Assembly (NCBI GenBank): GCA_016210375.1
Contig: JACQUH010000191.1
Location: forward strand, 1-13,381
Direction: 5' to 3'
From: Chloroflexota bacterium
GTDB lineage: Bacteria; Chloroflexota; Dehalococcoidia; Lucifugimonadales; JACPCL1
DNA length: 13,381 nt
Shown here: positions 5,854 to 13,283 of the stretch, in pieces
Position numbering within the stretch: position 1 is the first letter of the stretch
How the letters are laid out: every line of letters begins with the position of its first letter
The notes under the pieces: generated by a model
What the model saw: only the letters and a program-made list of their open reading frames with translations
Told to the model about the DNA's origin: nothing
The model's database searches: none
Translations under genes and position numbers: made by a program

Positions 5854-8073
5854 AAAACTGCTCGCATCCTGGCCCTGCTCATGGGGACAATCCTCCTCCT
5901 GGGCGCCTGCTCTTCTCCCACGCCCACTCCTACGCCTGCGCCCACATTCACTCCCACGACTGAGCCTACGGCGACGCCCGTCCCGACGCCGTCCCCTACA
6001 CCCACCCGCACCCCCACGCCAACGGCGACGCCAACGCCTCCGGCGGCCAGGCCCTCGCCCACTCCAGGCTCCCTTAGCGCCCCCACCAGCGTGCCAGACT
6101 CCTTCGGCTCCTACTCAGACCAGACCTTCGGCTTCTCCCTGCGCTACCCAAAGACCTGGGAGGTGGGGGAGACGCTCAACACACCGCAGATCGCTTTCCT
6201 TCAGGGACCCGGCGCCAGTGACGGTGGGCCCCAGGGGCTGGTCTCCCTCACCTACAACGCCGACATTCTTCCAGCGGACTCTGTAGCGGACAGGGTGATG
6301 GGGCAGTTTGGGGAACGGGAGGGGTTCCGCACCCTGGAGGAAAAAGAGGTCAAACTGCTCAATGGCGACCCTGCCTTCCAGGTGACCTACCAGTGGCGCA
6401 CCTCCACGGGGGTCCAGGAAGGCATCCTCCAGACAGTCAGCCGGGGCAGCCAGAGCTTCATCCTCCTGGTAGAGGGAGCCCAGGCCGCCTTCCAGTCCAA
6501 CCTCCAGGAGGTGCTGACTTCCTTCTACAGCTTCCGCCTAGAGGAGCCAAAGCCCCTGGGCATTCCTCGCAACCAGGCCTTGACGCTGTACTTTGACGAT
6601 GGCCCCCTGACCATGGACCCAGCCATTGCCCAGGAGAGCCAGTCCATTCAATACATCATGCAGATCTTCAGCGGCCTGGTCTCCTACGGTGCAGACCTTG
6701 CCCTGAAGCCGGAGCTGGCAAGTGAGTGGAAGGTCTCCGACAATGGCACGGTCTACACCTTTACTCTGCGCGACAACGCCAGGTTCCACGACGGACGCAA
6801 GGTCACGGCCCAGGACGTGAAGTTCTCTTGGGAGCGCGCCGCCGGCCTTGGGTCCCGCTCGCCCACCGTAGGGACCTACCTGAACGATATCCTCGGCGCA
6901 ACCGACGTAATCGCCGGCAAAGCCAAAGAGATCACCGGAGTGGAGGTCGTGAATGATACGACCCTGCGGGTCACCATAGATGGCCCAAAGGCCTACTTTC
7001 TGGCCAAGCTGTCCCACCCCGTCGCCTTTGTGGTTGACCAGCAGGATATTGCCGCAGCCCAGAGCGGCGGCATCCCCTGGTGGGCTGGTCCCAATGGCAC
7101 CGGCCCTTTCAAGATGAACACCTGGGACCCGGGCCAGGTCATGGTGTTAGATGGCAACCCTGACTACTACGGCACGCCACCGGCGGTGCCCCACGTGGTC
7201 TTCCGGCTTTACGGCGGCTTCCCCAACCTGATGTACCAGACCGGCGAGATTGATATGGCTCACCCCTTCGCCGACCAGTTGCCCGAAATCCAGGACCCCA
7301 GGAACCCCCTGTCCAGAGAGCTGGCAGTGAACCCGGAGCTCAGCATCTTCTACGTGGGTCTGGCGGCGAATAAGCCGCCTTTCAACGACCCCCTGGTGCG
7401 CCGGGCCTTCCTGCTGGCTACTGACCGGAAGAAGCTGGTCAAAGATGTCCTGCACGACACTCAAACAGTGGCCCAGGGGTTCATGCCTCCCGGCCTGCCC
7501 GGTTACAACTCCAGCATCAGTGAAATCCCCTTTGACCCAGACCAGGCAAGGCAGCTCCTTGCTCAGTCCTCCTACAAAGGGCCAGACGCCTTGCCGCAGA
7601 TCATCTACACCACCTCCGGCGCTAGTGAGCCTTCCTCCATCGTGACCAGCTTGCTGGACATGTGGAAGACCAACCTGGGTGTGAATGTGACCGTGCGCCT
7701 CATGGACGCTGACGCCTACTTCTACATCCTGGAGCAGGCTGTTGACAACATCTATGACTACGGATGGATAGCGGACTACCCCGACCCCCACAACTTCCTG
7801 GACGTTCTCTTCCACACCGGGGTGCAGAATAACGTGGGTAAGTACAGCAACAAGGATCTAGACACCCTCCTGGACAACGCCAGAGTGGAGCGAGACCCTC
7901 AGAATCGGCTACAGCTCTACCAACAGGCGGAGGCGCTGATGGTAGCCGACGGCGCGGCAATCCCCCTGTACTTTGGACGGGATTACTCCCTGGTGAAGCC
8001 CTATGTGAAGGGACTGGTATTCACCCCCTTCGGCATGGTTGACCTGAAGGGGGTGTCCCTGGGCCAAAGGTAG
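5851..8073 (+). CDS. Family-5 ABC transporter solute-binding lipoprotein with N-terminal PsbP/DUF1795-like domain
   Basis: This 740-residue lipoprotein should capture peptides or similar oligomers at the outer face of the membrane. Residues 1-20 form a signal with lipobox LGAC and lipidated Cys20. Residues 22-72 are a Thr-Pro repeat spacer. Residues 84-230 look like a PsbP/DUF1795-type domain (FGFSLRYPKTWEV at 93-105, FYSFRL at 225-230). Residues 235-740 are an SBP_bac_5 domain in the normal order: FHDGRKVTAQDVKFSW (312-327), NGTGPFKMNTWDPGQ (415-429), then FNDPLVRRAFLLATDR (511-526). It starts at TTG because of a well-placed GGAGG; an ATG 12 bases upstream is the alternative. The gene stands alone, divergent from the BNR unit, and ends before a strong hairpin. 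No permease or ATPase gene is nearby. The fused extra domain may be a sensor or partner-binding module; this is inference. Confidence 0.88.
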   Translation: MKTARILALLMGTILLLGACSSPTPTPTPAPTFTPTTEPTATPVPTPSPTPTRTPTPTATPTPPAARPSPTPGSLSAPTSVPDSFGSYSDQTFGFSLRYPKTWEVGETLNTPQIAFLQGPGASDGGPQGLVSLTYNADILPADSVADRVMGQFGEREGFRTLEEKEVKLLNGDPAFQVTYQWRTSTGVQEGILQTVSRGSQSFILLVEGAQAAFQSNLQEVLTSFYSFRLEEPKPLGIPRNQALTLYFDDGPLTMDPAIAQESQSIQYIMQIFSGLVSYGADLALKPELASEWKVSDNGTVYTFTLRDNARFHDGRKVTAQDVKFSWERAAGLGSRSPTVGTYLNDILGATDVIAGKAKEITGVEVVNDTTLRVTIDGPKAYFLAKLSHPVAFVVDQQDIAAAQSGGIPWWAGPNGTGPFKMNTWDPGQVMVLDGNPDYYGTPPAVPHVVFRLYGGFPNLMYQTGEIDMAHPFADQLPEIQDPRNPLSRELAVNPELSIFYVGLAANKPPFNDPLVRRAFLLATDRKKLVKDVLHDTQTVAQGFMPPGLPGYNSSISEIPFDPDQARQLLAQSSYKGPDALPQIIYTTSGASEPSSIVTSLLDMWKTNLGVNVTVRLMDADAYFYILEQAVDNIYDYGWIADYPDPHNFLDVLFHTGVQNNVGKYSNKDLDTLLDNARVERDPQNRLQLYQQAEALMVADGAAIPLYFGRDYSLVKPYVKGLVFTPFGMVDLKGVSLGQR

Positions 8074-8079
8074 GGCCAC

Positions 8080-8117
8080 GGTCGCTGGTGGCCGCTGGCG
8101 AGCGGCCACCAGCGACC
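8080..8117 (+). terminator. Strong hairpin after the lipoprotein gene
   Basis: A perfect 17-bp GC-rich stem (8080-8096 with 8101-8117) closes a 4-nt loop GGCG, 6 bases past the stop codon. There is no T run after it, so it is either an unusual terminator or an RNA 3'-end stabiliser. Confidence 0.6.
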
Positions 8118-8157
8118 TCTAGCAGGGTGCTGTAAAACCCTTTCGCCCATCTCCCTG

Positions 8158-8237
8158 TCCCCCTCCCTGGTCAGGAAGGGGGTGAAAAATGTATCTGGGG
8201 GACACCCCCAGACCCCCGCCAAAGGGGCTTCGCCCCT
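8158..8237 (-). terminator. Hairpin cluster and probable terminator of the SDR gene
   Basis: Read on the minus strand, the SDR stop is followed by AGGGGC-GAA-GCCCCT (8237-8223), which runs into TTT. Next comes the stem CTGGGGG with CCCCCAG (8211-8195), followed by ATACATTTTT (8194-8185). The second stem plus the T run fits an intrinsic terminator. A third, imperfect C-rich/G-rich stem lies at 8158-8183. Confidence 0.55.
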
Positions 8238-8263
8238 CTGGACACCCCTTTCTCTGCGGCGTG

Positions 8264-9052
8264 CTACGCGATGCTGGCCCCGCCGTCAATGCACCAGGTC
8301 TGACCTGTCACATAGGCGGAAGCGTCCGAGGCCAGGTACAGCGCCAGCAGGCCCACCTCCCGCAGCTTCCCGATCCGCCTGAGCGGGACACGAGTGGCGG
8401 CGGCCTGCTCCCTTTGCTGGAAATCCCCGGGTGGGATCTGCGCCGGGTCCGGAAATGAGCCAGGGGCGATGGAGTTGACCCGCACACCGTACGGCGCCCA
8501 CTCCAGGGCCAGGGCCTGCGTGAACTGCACCAGTCCCGCCTTGGCGGCGGCATAGGCGGTGCGTCCAGCGGCTCCGCGAAAAGCCGCTACGCCTGAAATG
8601 TTAATAACGGAGCCACGTCCCCGTCCCAGCAGGTGGGGGCCAAAGGCACGGCACATGGTAAAACCCGGAGTCAGGTTCACACCCACAATGGCGTGCCACT
8701 CTTCCTCCGTCATTCCTTCCCCGGTCTGGCCGGGCAGCTTTGCCACGGGCTTCCCCAGGGCATCCCCCACGCAGTTGACCAGCACGTCCAGTGGGCCAAA
8801 GCGGTCTAACACCTCCCTGGCCAGCCGCTCCATGTCCCCGGCCTTGGTGGCGTCGGCAGCGAATGCCACGGCCTTACCGCCGCTGGCCGTAATCTCGCTG
8901 GCGGCGGCAGCGGCGCTTCTGATGTTCAGGGAGGCGATGGCAACCTCCGCGCCCGCTTCCGCCAGCACCTGGGCTACCCCCTTCCCTATCCCCCGGGCTG
9001 CTCCCACCAGCAGCGCCTTTCGTCCCGCGATATCGTATTCAGGAATGCTCAT
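8264..9052 (-). CDS. SDR-family NAD(P)-dependent oxidoreductase
   Basis: A 262-residue cytosolic protein with the Rossmann fold of classical short-chain dehydrogenases, of the usual length. The cofactor loop is GAARGIG (17-23). The NAG-type motif reads NCVG (93-96). The structural Asn lies in GVNL (124-127), and the active-site pair is YAAAK (Tyr167, Lys171). The C-terminus has TGQTWCIDGG, typical of FabG-like members. The catalytic Ser normally sits 13 residues before the Tyr; here that position is Gly154, with Ser153 next to it. Asp67, after the third strand, is in the common adenine-contact position. GAGG lies 6 nt before the ATG. The gene is convergent with the solute-binding lipoprotein gene and divergent from the first MFS gene. 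The substrate cannot be inferred, and the activity itself is uncertain given the Ser position. Confidence 0.88.
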   Translation of the reverse strand: MSIPEYDIAGRKALLVGAARGIGKGVAQVLAEAGAEVAIASLNIRSAAAAASEITASGGKAVAFAADATKAGDMERLAREVLDRFGPLDVLVNCVGDALGKPVAKLPGQTGEGMTEEEWHAIVGVNLTPGFTMCRAFGPHLLGRGRGSVINISGVAAFRGAAGRTAYAAAKAGLVQFTQALALEWAPYGVRVNSIAPGSFPDPAQIPPGDFQQREQAAATRVPLRRIGKLREVGLLALYLASDASAYVTGQTWCIDGGASIA

Positions 9053-9160
9053 GGCTCACCTCGTCAAAAAATGCATTGGAGAGAACCTGATTTTTCACTG
9101 CAGCCCTCTCAGTCGCCCAGGGCCTTGGGCCTTGCAGATGCCACAGCCTTTTGGTCATTA

Positions 9161-9175
9161 GCCAAATAGTTTGGC
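9161..9175. promoter_or_regulatory. 15-bp palindrome, possible operator
   Basis: GCCAAA-TAG-TTTGGC is a perfect 6-bp dyad in the SDR/MFS divergent region, about 110 bp upstream of the SDR start. It could be a regulator binding site, but no regulator gene is nearby. Confidence 0.25.
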
Positions 9176-9200
9176 GCATGTTCTGACCTCTCCTCCTGTG

Positions 9201-9277
9201 GTCCCCCTCTCCTAAAGGGCGAGGGGGACAGTATCTCCCTCTTCCCGATGCGGGAAGGGGGATCGACGGGGTTAGGT
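9201..9277. repeat. Dispersed hairpin repeat, related copy
   Basis: The first stem is GTCCCCCTC (9201-9209) with GAGGGGGAC (9221-9229). The second is a TCTTCCCG/CGGGAAGGGGGA stem around 9236-9263, followed by a GGGGTTAGGT-type end. The second half matches the other copies at 5631-5677 and 13331-13381. The first stem resembles the arm at 13247-13275. Confidence 0.65.
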
Positions 9278-9371
9278 TATTTCGTACAAGACCATCAGAC
9301 TGTGGTGAGCGGTTTTCCCCACGGGCGCTCCCAAGACCGAAAGGCTTTGGCAGTCGCCTGCTTCCCATCCC

Positions 9372-9400
9372 TTGTGGGCAGAACGCCCAGAGGATACAAT
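9372..9400 (+). promoter_or_regulatory. Candidate sigma-70-type promoter for the first MFS gene
   Basis: TTGTGG (9372-9377) and TACAAT (9395-9400) are separated by 17 bp. The -10 box matches consensus in five of six bases and the -35 box in three. A start near 9407 would leave a leader of about 60 nt, which contains a five-codon mini-ORF (9443-9460). Confidence 0.35.
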
Positions 9401-9466
9401 AACGGCTAATGTTCCATCTGGCAAATGACCAGAGACTTCACGATGCAATTGTCTCAGTAGGTACAG

Positions 9467-10813
9467 ATGACGAACCCACCGATTACCGCCACAGCGCCCG
9501 TGGCAGAAAAAAAAGGAACCGGCCGGGGATCACGGACCTTTGACTCCTTCCATGTGCCGCAGTACCGGCTCTTCTGGTCTGCCATCATGGCGCAGATGGG
9601 CGCCATGAACATGCAGATGGTTGCCCGGGCCTGGCTGGTGTACGAGCTGACCAACTCCTACGCCATGCTAGGGATCATCGGCCTGGCCGGCGCCGTGCCG
9701 ATGCTTGGCCTATCCCTCTTCGGCGGCGTGCTTGCAGACCGGGTCCCCAAGAAACGTCTCCTGCGGGATGGCCAGTGGGGATTGGGAGCGGTGGCTATCG
9801 CCACGGCCATCGGCGTTGTCGTGGGCATCATTGACCTGGAAAAAGGGACAGGGGTGACGTTCCTCATTATCACCTCCGTCGTCCAGGGAATCATCAGCGG
9901 CCTCATGATGCCCGCTCGGCAGGCGATCATCCCGGAGATTGTCGGGCCTGCCAGGTTGATGAACGCCGTGGCGCTGAACCAGGCCGGCATGAACCTGAAT
10001 CGCCTGGTGGCTCCTGGCATAGCTGGCCTGCTTATCGCCATCATGGGCGTTGGCCCGGTATTCTTTGCCATTGGAGGGCTGGAGCTCCTGGGAGGTCTCC
10101 TGGCAGCCCTGCTGCGTTCCACCGGCACCATGCCTCTGGGCGGGCGCGGCGCCTGGCGTGAAATGGGGGACGGCCTCCGGTATGTCCGGGACAACACTGC
10201 GGTGATGGGCCTCCTGTTTCTTGCCCTCCTCAGCGTGCTCCTCTCCATGCCCTACATTGCTCTGATGCCCGCCTTCGCCAAGGACGTGCAGGTCGTGCAC
10301 TCGGGCGAGTACACATGGGTAGGGAGCATCCCGCTGCTGGGAAGCGTTCCGGAGCTGCTCACCAAGTCCAGCTTCCGCTTTGGACTGCTCACCAGCATCT
10401 CCGGCGTCGGCGCTCTGGTGGGTTCCTTGCTGGTCGCCTCCATGTTGGGAGGCAAGCGCGGAAACGCGTTCATCTGGAGCATCCTGGGCACGGGCGTGTT
10501 CGTTGCCCTATACTCCTTCACTGGCTCCTTTGCGCTGGCCATCGTGTTCATGATTGGCATGGGGTTCGTCCAGTCCGCGCGCATGGCCCTGGCCAACGTC
10601 CTGGTGCAGGACGCCATTGACGATGCTCACCGCGGCCGGGTGATGGCCATCTTCATGATGGAGTTCGGCCTGAGCAGCTTCAGCTCCTTCGCCGTGGCGC
10701 TCCTGGCGGGCGCGGTCGGAATCAAGTGGGCGGTGGGCGGGGCAGCGATACTCCTGGTGCCTGTTGCTCTGTACTACTACTTCTTCGTCCCCTCCATCCG
10801 CCGCATGAAATAG
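9467..10813 (+). CDS. MFS transporter, MFS_3 / EntS-like exporter
   Basis: A 448-residue integral membrane protein, expected to export small molecules by proton antiport. After a hydrophilic N-terminus (1-28), about twelve hydrophobic segments are visible. The loop 2-3 signature GGVLADRVPKKRLL (86-99) is MFS motif A. LMMPARQAIIPEIV (146-159) and HRGRVMAIFMMEFGLSSF (388-405) are features shared with MFS_3 exporters. Compared with the second MFS protein in the window, there are about 20-25 extra residues at roughly 279-303, between helices 7 and 8. The start has only a weak AGG 5 nt before the ATG. A perfect hairpin follows the stop. The substrate is unknown; siderophore or drug efflux is the usual assignment in this family. 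Confidence 0.88.
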   Translation: MTNPPITATAPVAEKKGTGRGSRTFDSFHVPQYRLFWSAIMAQMGAMNMQMVARAWLVYELTNSYAMLGIIGLAGAVPMLGLSLFGGVLADRVPKKRLLRDGQWGLGAVAIATAIGVVVGIIDLEKGTGVTFLIITSVVQGIISGLMMPARQAIIPEIVGPARLMNAVALNQAGMNLNRLVAPGIAGLLIAIMGVGPVFFAIGGLELLGGLLAALLRSTGTMPLGGRGAWREMGDGLRYVRDNTAVMGLLFLALLSVLLSMPYIALMPAFAKDVQVVHSGEYTWVGSIPLLGSVPELLTKSSFRFGLLTSISGVGALVGSLLVASMLGGKRGNAFIWSILGTGVFVALYSFTGSFALAIVFMIGMGFVQSARMALANVLVQDAIDDAHRGRVMAIFMMEFGLSSFSSFAVALLAGAVGIKWAVGGAAILLVPVALYYYFFVPSIRRMK

Positions 10814-10850
10814 TGGCGATGCCCGCCCATGGCGGAAAGAGGGGTAAAAG

Positions 10851-10895
10851 TATAGGCATCTGTGGCACGGCTTCGCCGTGCCACAGATGCCTATA
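10851..10895 (+). terminator. Perfect 21-bp stem hairpin after the first MFS gene
   Basis: Bases 10851-10871 pair perfectly with 10875-10895 around a TTC loop, giving a GGC-TTC-GCC tip. It lies 37 bases after the MFS stop codon. It lacks a clear T run but should form a very stable structure in RNA from either strand. It may act as a terminator, or be a REP-like palindromic unit. Confidence 0.6.
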
Positions 10896-11564
10896 TTGCC
10901 ATACGAAGGAGGTCGTTAGTACGTGGATAACAGGTCTCCCCAGCGTGCTGTACCGCACCGTGAATCCCGACTAGTCGGGACTTCAAACCGCAGCCTTATG
11001 GTCTTGAAGGAAACAAAGGACTTTCAGCATGACATGGGGGATGTCTTTCCAATAGTCAACAACCATCAGGCCGTGGCGTTCAAGGCTCCGAATCCGGTGG
11101 CAGAGTCCCCTTACTTACGTTCGAATTGGTAATAAACGGCGATGTAGCCTTTGATCCATGTCATGAGGATTCTGGGCCATATCCTGAATTTCCTGACGTT
11201 TAGGAGTAGAATGGGAAGATACGCTCCGGTTCCTCCTTTCCCAGGGCCAGAAACGAGATAGTCCCTTTATGCTCCCTTTGGCAAACCTAACGGCCCAAGA
11301 AGGCCTTTGCATAAACACCCCGCTGGTATCCTCTCCGGGCAGTCGCCTCCCCTGTACCGAGACCTCCGCCACCTCCTGGATACCACCCTCTTCCTGACCT
11401 CCCGCTCCAGAGAGTTGCGACGGTTGCAACGGTAACCCCTTCGCCGGGTGAGCCGCGGGAGCGCCCTTTTCTCTCCAGGTCCGTTGACCCTCGGGCGGGA
11501 AGACCTGTTCCCTCCTTTCCTTGAAGTCCAATAACAATTCCCAGGAAGCCAGGCTACATACAGC
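10896..11564. other. Gene-free gap between the two MFS genes
   Basis: This stretch of about 670 bp has only weak frames: a 44-codon plus-strand frame at 10998-11132 without a ribosome binding site, and overlapping low-complexity minus-strand frames at 11115-11629. It contains a perfect 16-bp palindrome at 10965-10980. I see no tRNA, riboswitch or convincing promoter. It may hold the regulatory region for the second MFS gene or decayed coding sequence. Confidence 0.4.
10965..10980. repeat. Perfect 16-bp palindrome
   Basis: TCCCGACTAGTCGGGA reads the same on both strands. It has no loop, so a protein-binding site or a repeat core is more likely than a terminator. Confidence 0.6.
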
Positions 11565-12833
11565 ATGAAGACATCCCTCAACCCCACTGGGTCCATTGCC
11601 GTCCAGCGCAGACGGTTTTCAATCACCACCTTCTCCTCCCTCCAGTACCGCGACTTCCGCTACCTGTGGGGCACCACCTTTTTTACAGCCGCCGGGAACT
11701 GGATCCAGCAGATCACTCTCGGCTGGCTGGTCTTTCACCTGACCGGCTCCGCCTTCCTCACTGGAGCGATTAGCGGCGTCCGGGCCTTGCCCTTTCTCTT
11801 CGCTGGCCCCCTCGCAGGGGTTATCGCGGACCGGGTGAACAGAAAGCTTCTGCTCATCGTGAACCACGCCTTCCTGGCGGCGCTGGGGCTTGCCTTCGCC
11901 CTACTCATCGCCACGGACGTGGTCCAGATATGGCACATCTTCGTGTTCGCCTTTCTCAGCGGCATTGCATGGGCCTTCAACAACCCGGTGCGCCAGATCC
12001 TGGTGCCCGCCCTGGTGCCCAGGCACGCGCTGATGAACGCCATCGCCCTGAACTCCGCCGCCTTTAACCTGACCAGGATGGTAGGGCCGGCGGTAGGCGG
12101 CCTCTTGATTGTGGCCTTCGGGCCAGCTACCAACTTCTTCGTTCAGAGCATCGCATACTTCGTGGTCACCGTGCTGGTGCTTCCCATCAACATACCCGCC
12201 ACAGGGAACAGCGGCGCTCCACGGGAATCAGTCCTCCACGACCTGGGGAAAGGCCTGCGGTACGTGGCGCATGAGCCCACCACGCTGGCCCTGGTGCTTG
12301 TGGGGCTCATCCCCTCCATTTTCATGATGCCCTTCACCCAGGGCATGATGCCGGTCTTTGCCAAGGAAGCGTTGCACGTGGAAGCCGATGGGCTGGGCCT
12401 CTTGCTGGCCGCCGCGGGTTCCGGGGCCTTTGTGGGAACAATGGCCCTGGCCTCCCTGACCAACATCTCCCGGAAGGGCAGCCTCCTCCTCACAGCCGCC
12501 TCGTTGGCCGGTATCGGCCTGATGGTCTTCGCCGTGATCCCGTGGTTCGTCCTGGCGGCCATCGTGCTGGCCATCCAGAGTGGTTTCCAGATGGTCTACA
12601 ACTCCACCAATAATACGATCCTGCAAACCATCACCCCCGACGAGTACCGTGGACGGGTGATGAGCATCTATATGCTGGACCACGGGCTGGCCCCCCTGGG
12701 GGCTTTTGTTGCGGGGGCGGTAGCGGAGATAGCGGGGGTAAGGTTTGCTATGCTGGTCGGCGGCGGTGTGACCCTTGCTCTTGTCCTTCTCCTGGCGACG
12801 CGCTTCCGCGAGCTTCGGGGGTTCAGAGGGTAG
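11565..12833 (+). CDS. MFS transporter, MFS_3 / EntS-like exporter
   Basis: A 422-residue membrane protein related to the first MFS protein in the window and probably a proton-driven exporter. Residues 23-35 (FSSLQYRDFRYLW) form the typical N-terminal entry. Motif A is GVIADRVNRKLL (85-96). NNPVRQILVPALVP (139-152), LMNAIALNSAAFNLTRMVGP (156-175) and DEYRGRVMSIYM (359-370) correspond to conserved stretches of the first protein. About twelve hydrophobic segments are visible. It lacks the extra loop found in the first protein. The start ATG has only distant AGG bases upstream, so the exact start is moderately secure. It is separated from the first MFS gene by 751 bp and is probably a separate transcription unit. 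The substrate is unknown. Confidence 0.88.
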   Translation: MKTSLNPTGSIAVQRRRFSITTFSSLQYRDFRYLWGTTFFTAAGNWIQQITLGWLVFHLTGSAFLTGAISGVRALPFLFAGPLAGVIADRVNRKLLLIVNHAFLAALGLAFALLIATDVVQIWHIFVFAFLSGIAWAFNNPVRQILVPALVPRHALMNAIALNSAAFNLTRMVGPAVGGLLIVAFGPATNFFVQSIAYFVVTVLVLPINIPATGNSGAPRESVLHDLGKGLRYVAHEPTTLALVLVGLIPSIFMMPFTQGMMPVFAKEALHVEADGLGLLLAAAGSGAFVGTMALASLTNISRKGSLLLTAASLAGIGLMVFAVIPWFVLAAIVLAIQSGFQMVYNSTNNTILQTITPDEYRGRVMSIYMLDHGLAPLGAFVAGAVAEIAGVRFAMLVGGGVTLALVLLLATRFRELRGFRG

Positions 12834-12844
12834 AGGAGTCACAC

Positions 12845-12886
12845 CAGGAGAGAGGCGCGTTTTCAGGGGCCTGGGCCTCTCTCCTG
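12845..12886 (+). terminator. Hairpin after the second MFS gene
   Basis: CAGGAGAGAGGC (12845-12856) pairs perfectly with 12875-12886 across an 18-nt loop, starting 12 bases after the stop. There is no T run, so its role as a terminator is inferred from stem strength and position. Confidence 0.5.
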
Positions 12887-12942
12887 CTCCAGGGCCTTCA
12901 CTCCCCAGGGGTTTCGTTTGCTTTCGGGTGGCAATAAGCATG

Positions 12943-12964
12943 ACCTGGCACTAAAGTGCCAGGT
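12943..12964. repeat. 10-bp stem hairpin
   Basis: ACCTGGCACT and AGTGCCAGGT pair perfectly with a 2-nt spacer, followed by TTTGGGG. It overlaps the start of the first direct-repeat copy and could be a weak terminator. Confidence 0.55.
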
Positions 12965-12993
12965 TTGGGGTTCACCTATCTCCCCACTTATGG
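12954..12993 (+). repeat. 40-bp direct repeat, copy 1
   Basis: This is aligned without gaps to 13160-13199, 206 bases downstream, with 34 of 40 positions identical. Shared blocks include AAGTGCCA, TTCACCTA and ACTTATGG. Confidence 0.75.
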
Positions 12994-13049
12994 CCTTTAA
13001 CAACATGACTTGACTTGTGATTAGTGAAGCGTTTCACCCCTACCTCAAT

Positions 13050-13070
13050 CCTCCCCCGTCAAGGGGGAGG
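13050..13070. repeat. 8-bp stem hairpin inside a larger imperfect palindrome
   Basis: CCTCCCCC and GGGGGAGG pair across GTCAA. Outside it, CTACCTCAATCC (13040-13051) is loosely the inverse of GGTTGGGATGAGGGG (13101-13115). Confidence 0.5.
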
Positions 13071-13148
13071 AAGCCTACCCTTTCCCCCCTTGCGTGGGAA
13101 GGTTGGGATGAGGGGTAAACATACCAGATACAATGTCATTCCATTTGT

Positions 13149-13206
13149 TCAATGACCATAAGTGCCACGTTTAGGATTCACCTAACCCCCGACTTATGGT
13201 TATTGA
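13149..13206. repeat. 15-bp imperfect inverted repeat containing direct-repeat copy 2
   Basis: TCAATGACCATAAGT (13149-13163) is the inverse of ACTTATGGTTATTGA (13192-13206) with one mismatch. The 58-bp unit encloses the second copy of the 40-bp direct repeat (13160-13199). Confidence 0.65.
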
Positions 13207-13242
13207 CTAATTAGGATGCCAATAAGACCCAACCTCTCCCCC

Positions 13243-13279
13243 TATAGTCCCCCTCTCTTGGAAGGAGAGGGGGACTATA
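13243..13279. repeat. Perfect 15-bp inverted repeat
   Basis: TATAGTCCCCCTCTC (13243-13257) pairs perfectly with GAGAGGGGGACTATA (13265-13279) around a 7-nt loop. The GTCCCCCTC core is shared with the stem at 9201-9229. Confidence 0.75.
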
Positions 13280-13283
13280 TACA

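Larger units (their letters stand above)
9151..9432. repeat. Possible small non-autonomous element bounded by imperfect inverted repeats
   Basis: TTGGTCATTAGCCAAATAG at 9151-9169 is the inverse of CATCTGGCAAATGACCAG at 9415-9432, with about 14 of 17 aligned positions identical. The 282-bp interval encloses the hairpin repeat block. No clear target duplication is visible, so this is only a candidate MITE-like unit. Confidence 0.25.
9053..9466. other. Divergent intergenic region between SDR and MFS genes
   Basis: This 414-bp gap has no convincing gene. It holds a short palindrome (9161-9175), a hairpin repeat block (9201-9277), a pair of inverted 17-bp segments (9151-9169 and 9415-9432) and a candidate promoter for the MFS gene (9372-9400). 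Confidence 0.5.

Noticed and set aside
11119..11130. TTCGAAT resembling a tRNA T-loop
   Set aside because: The flanking bases do not form a T stem, and no upstream cloverleaf can be drawn.
10998..11132. A 44-codon plus-strand frame (MVLKETKDFQ...)
   Set aside because: It has no ribosome binding site or recognisable motif and no neighbour in an operon. The residues look plausible, but the length is within chance.
11115..11537. A 140-codon minus-strand frame upstream of the second MFS gene
   Set aside because: It starts at TTG, overlaps a second minus-strand frame, and has a Gly/Arg/Gln-rich composition without domain features.
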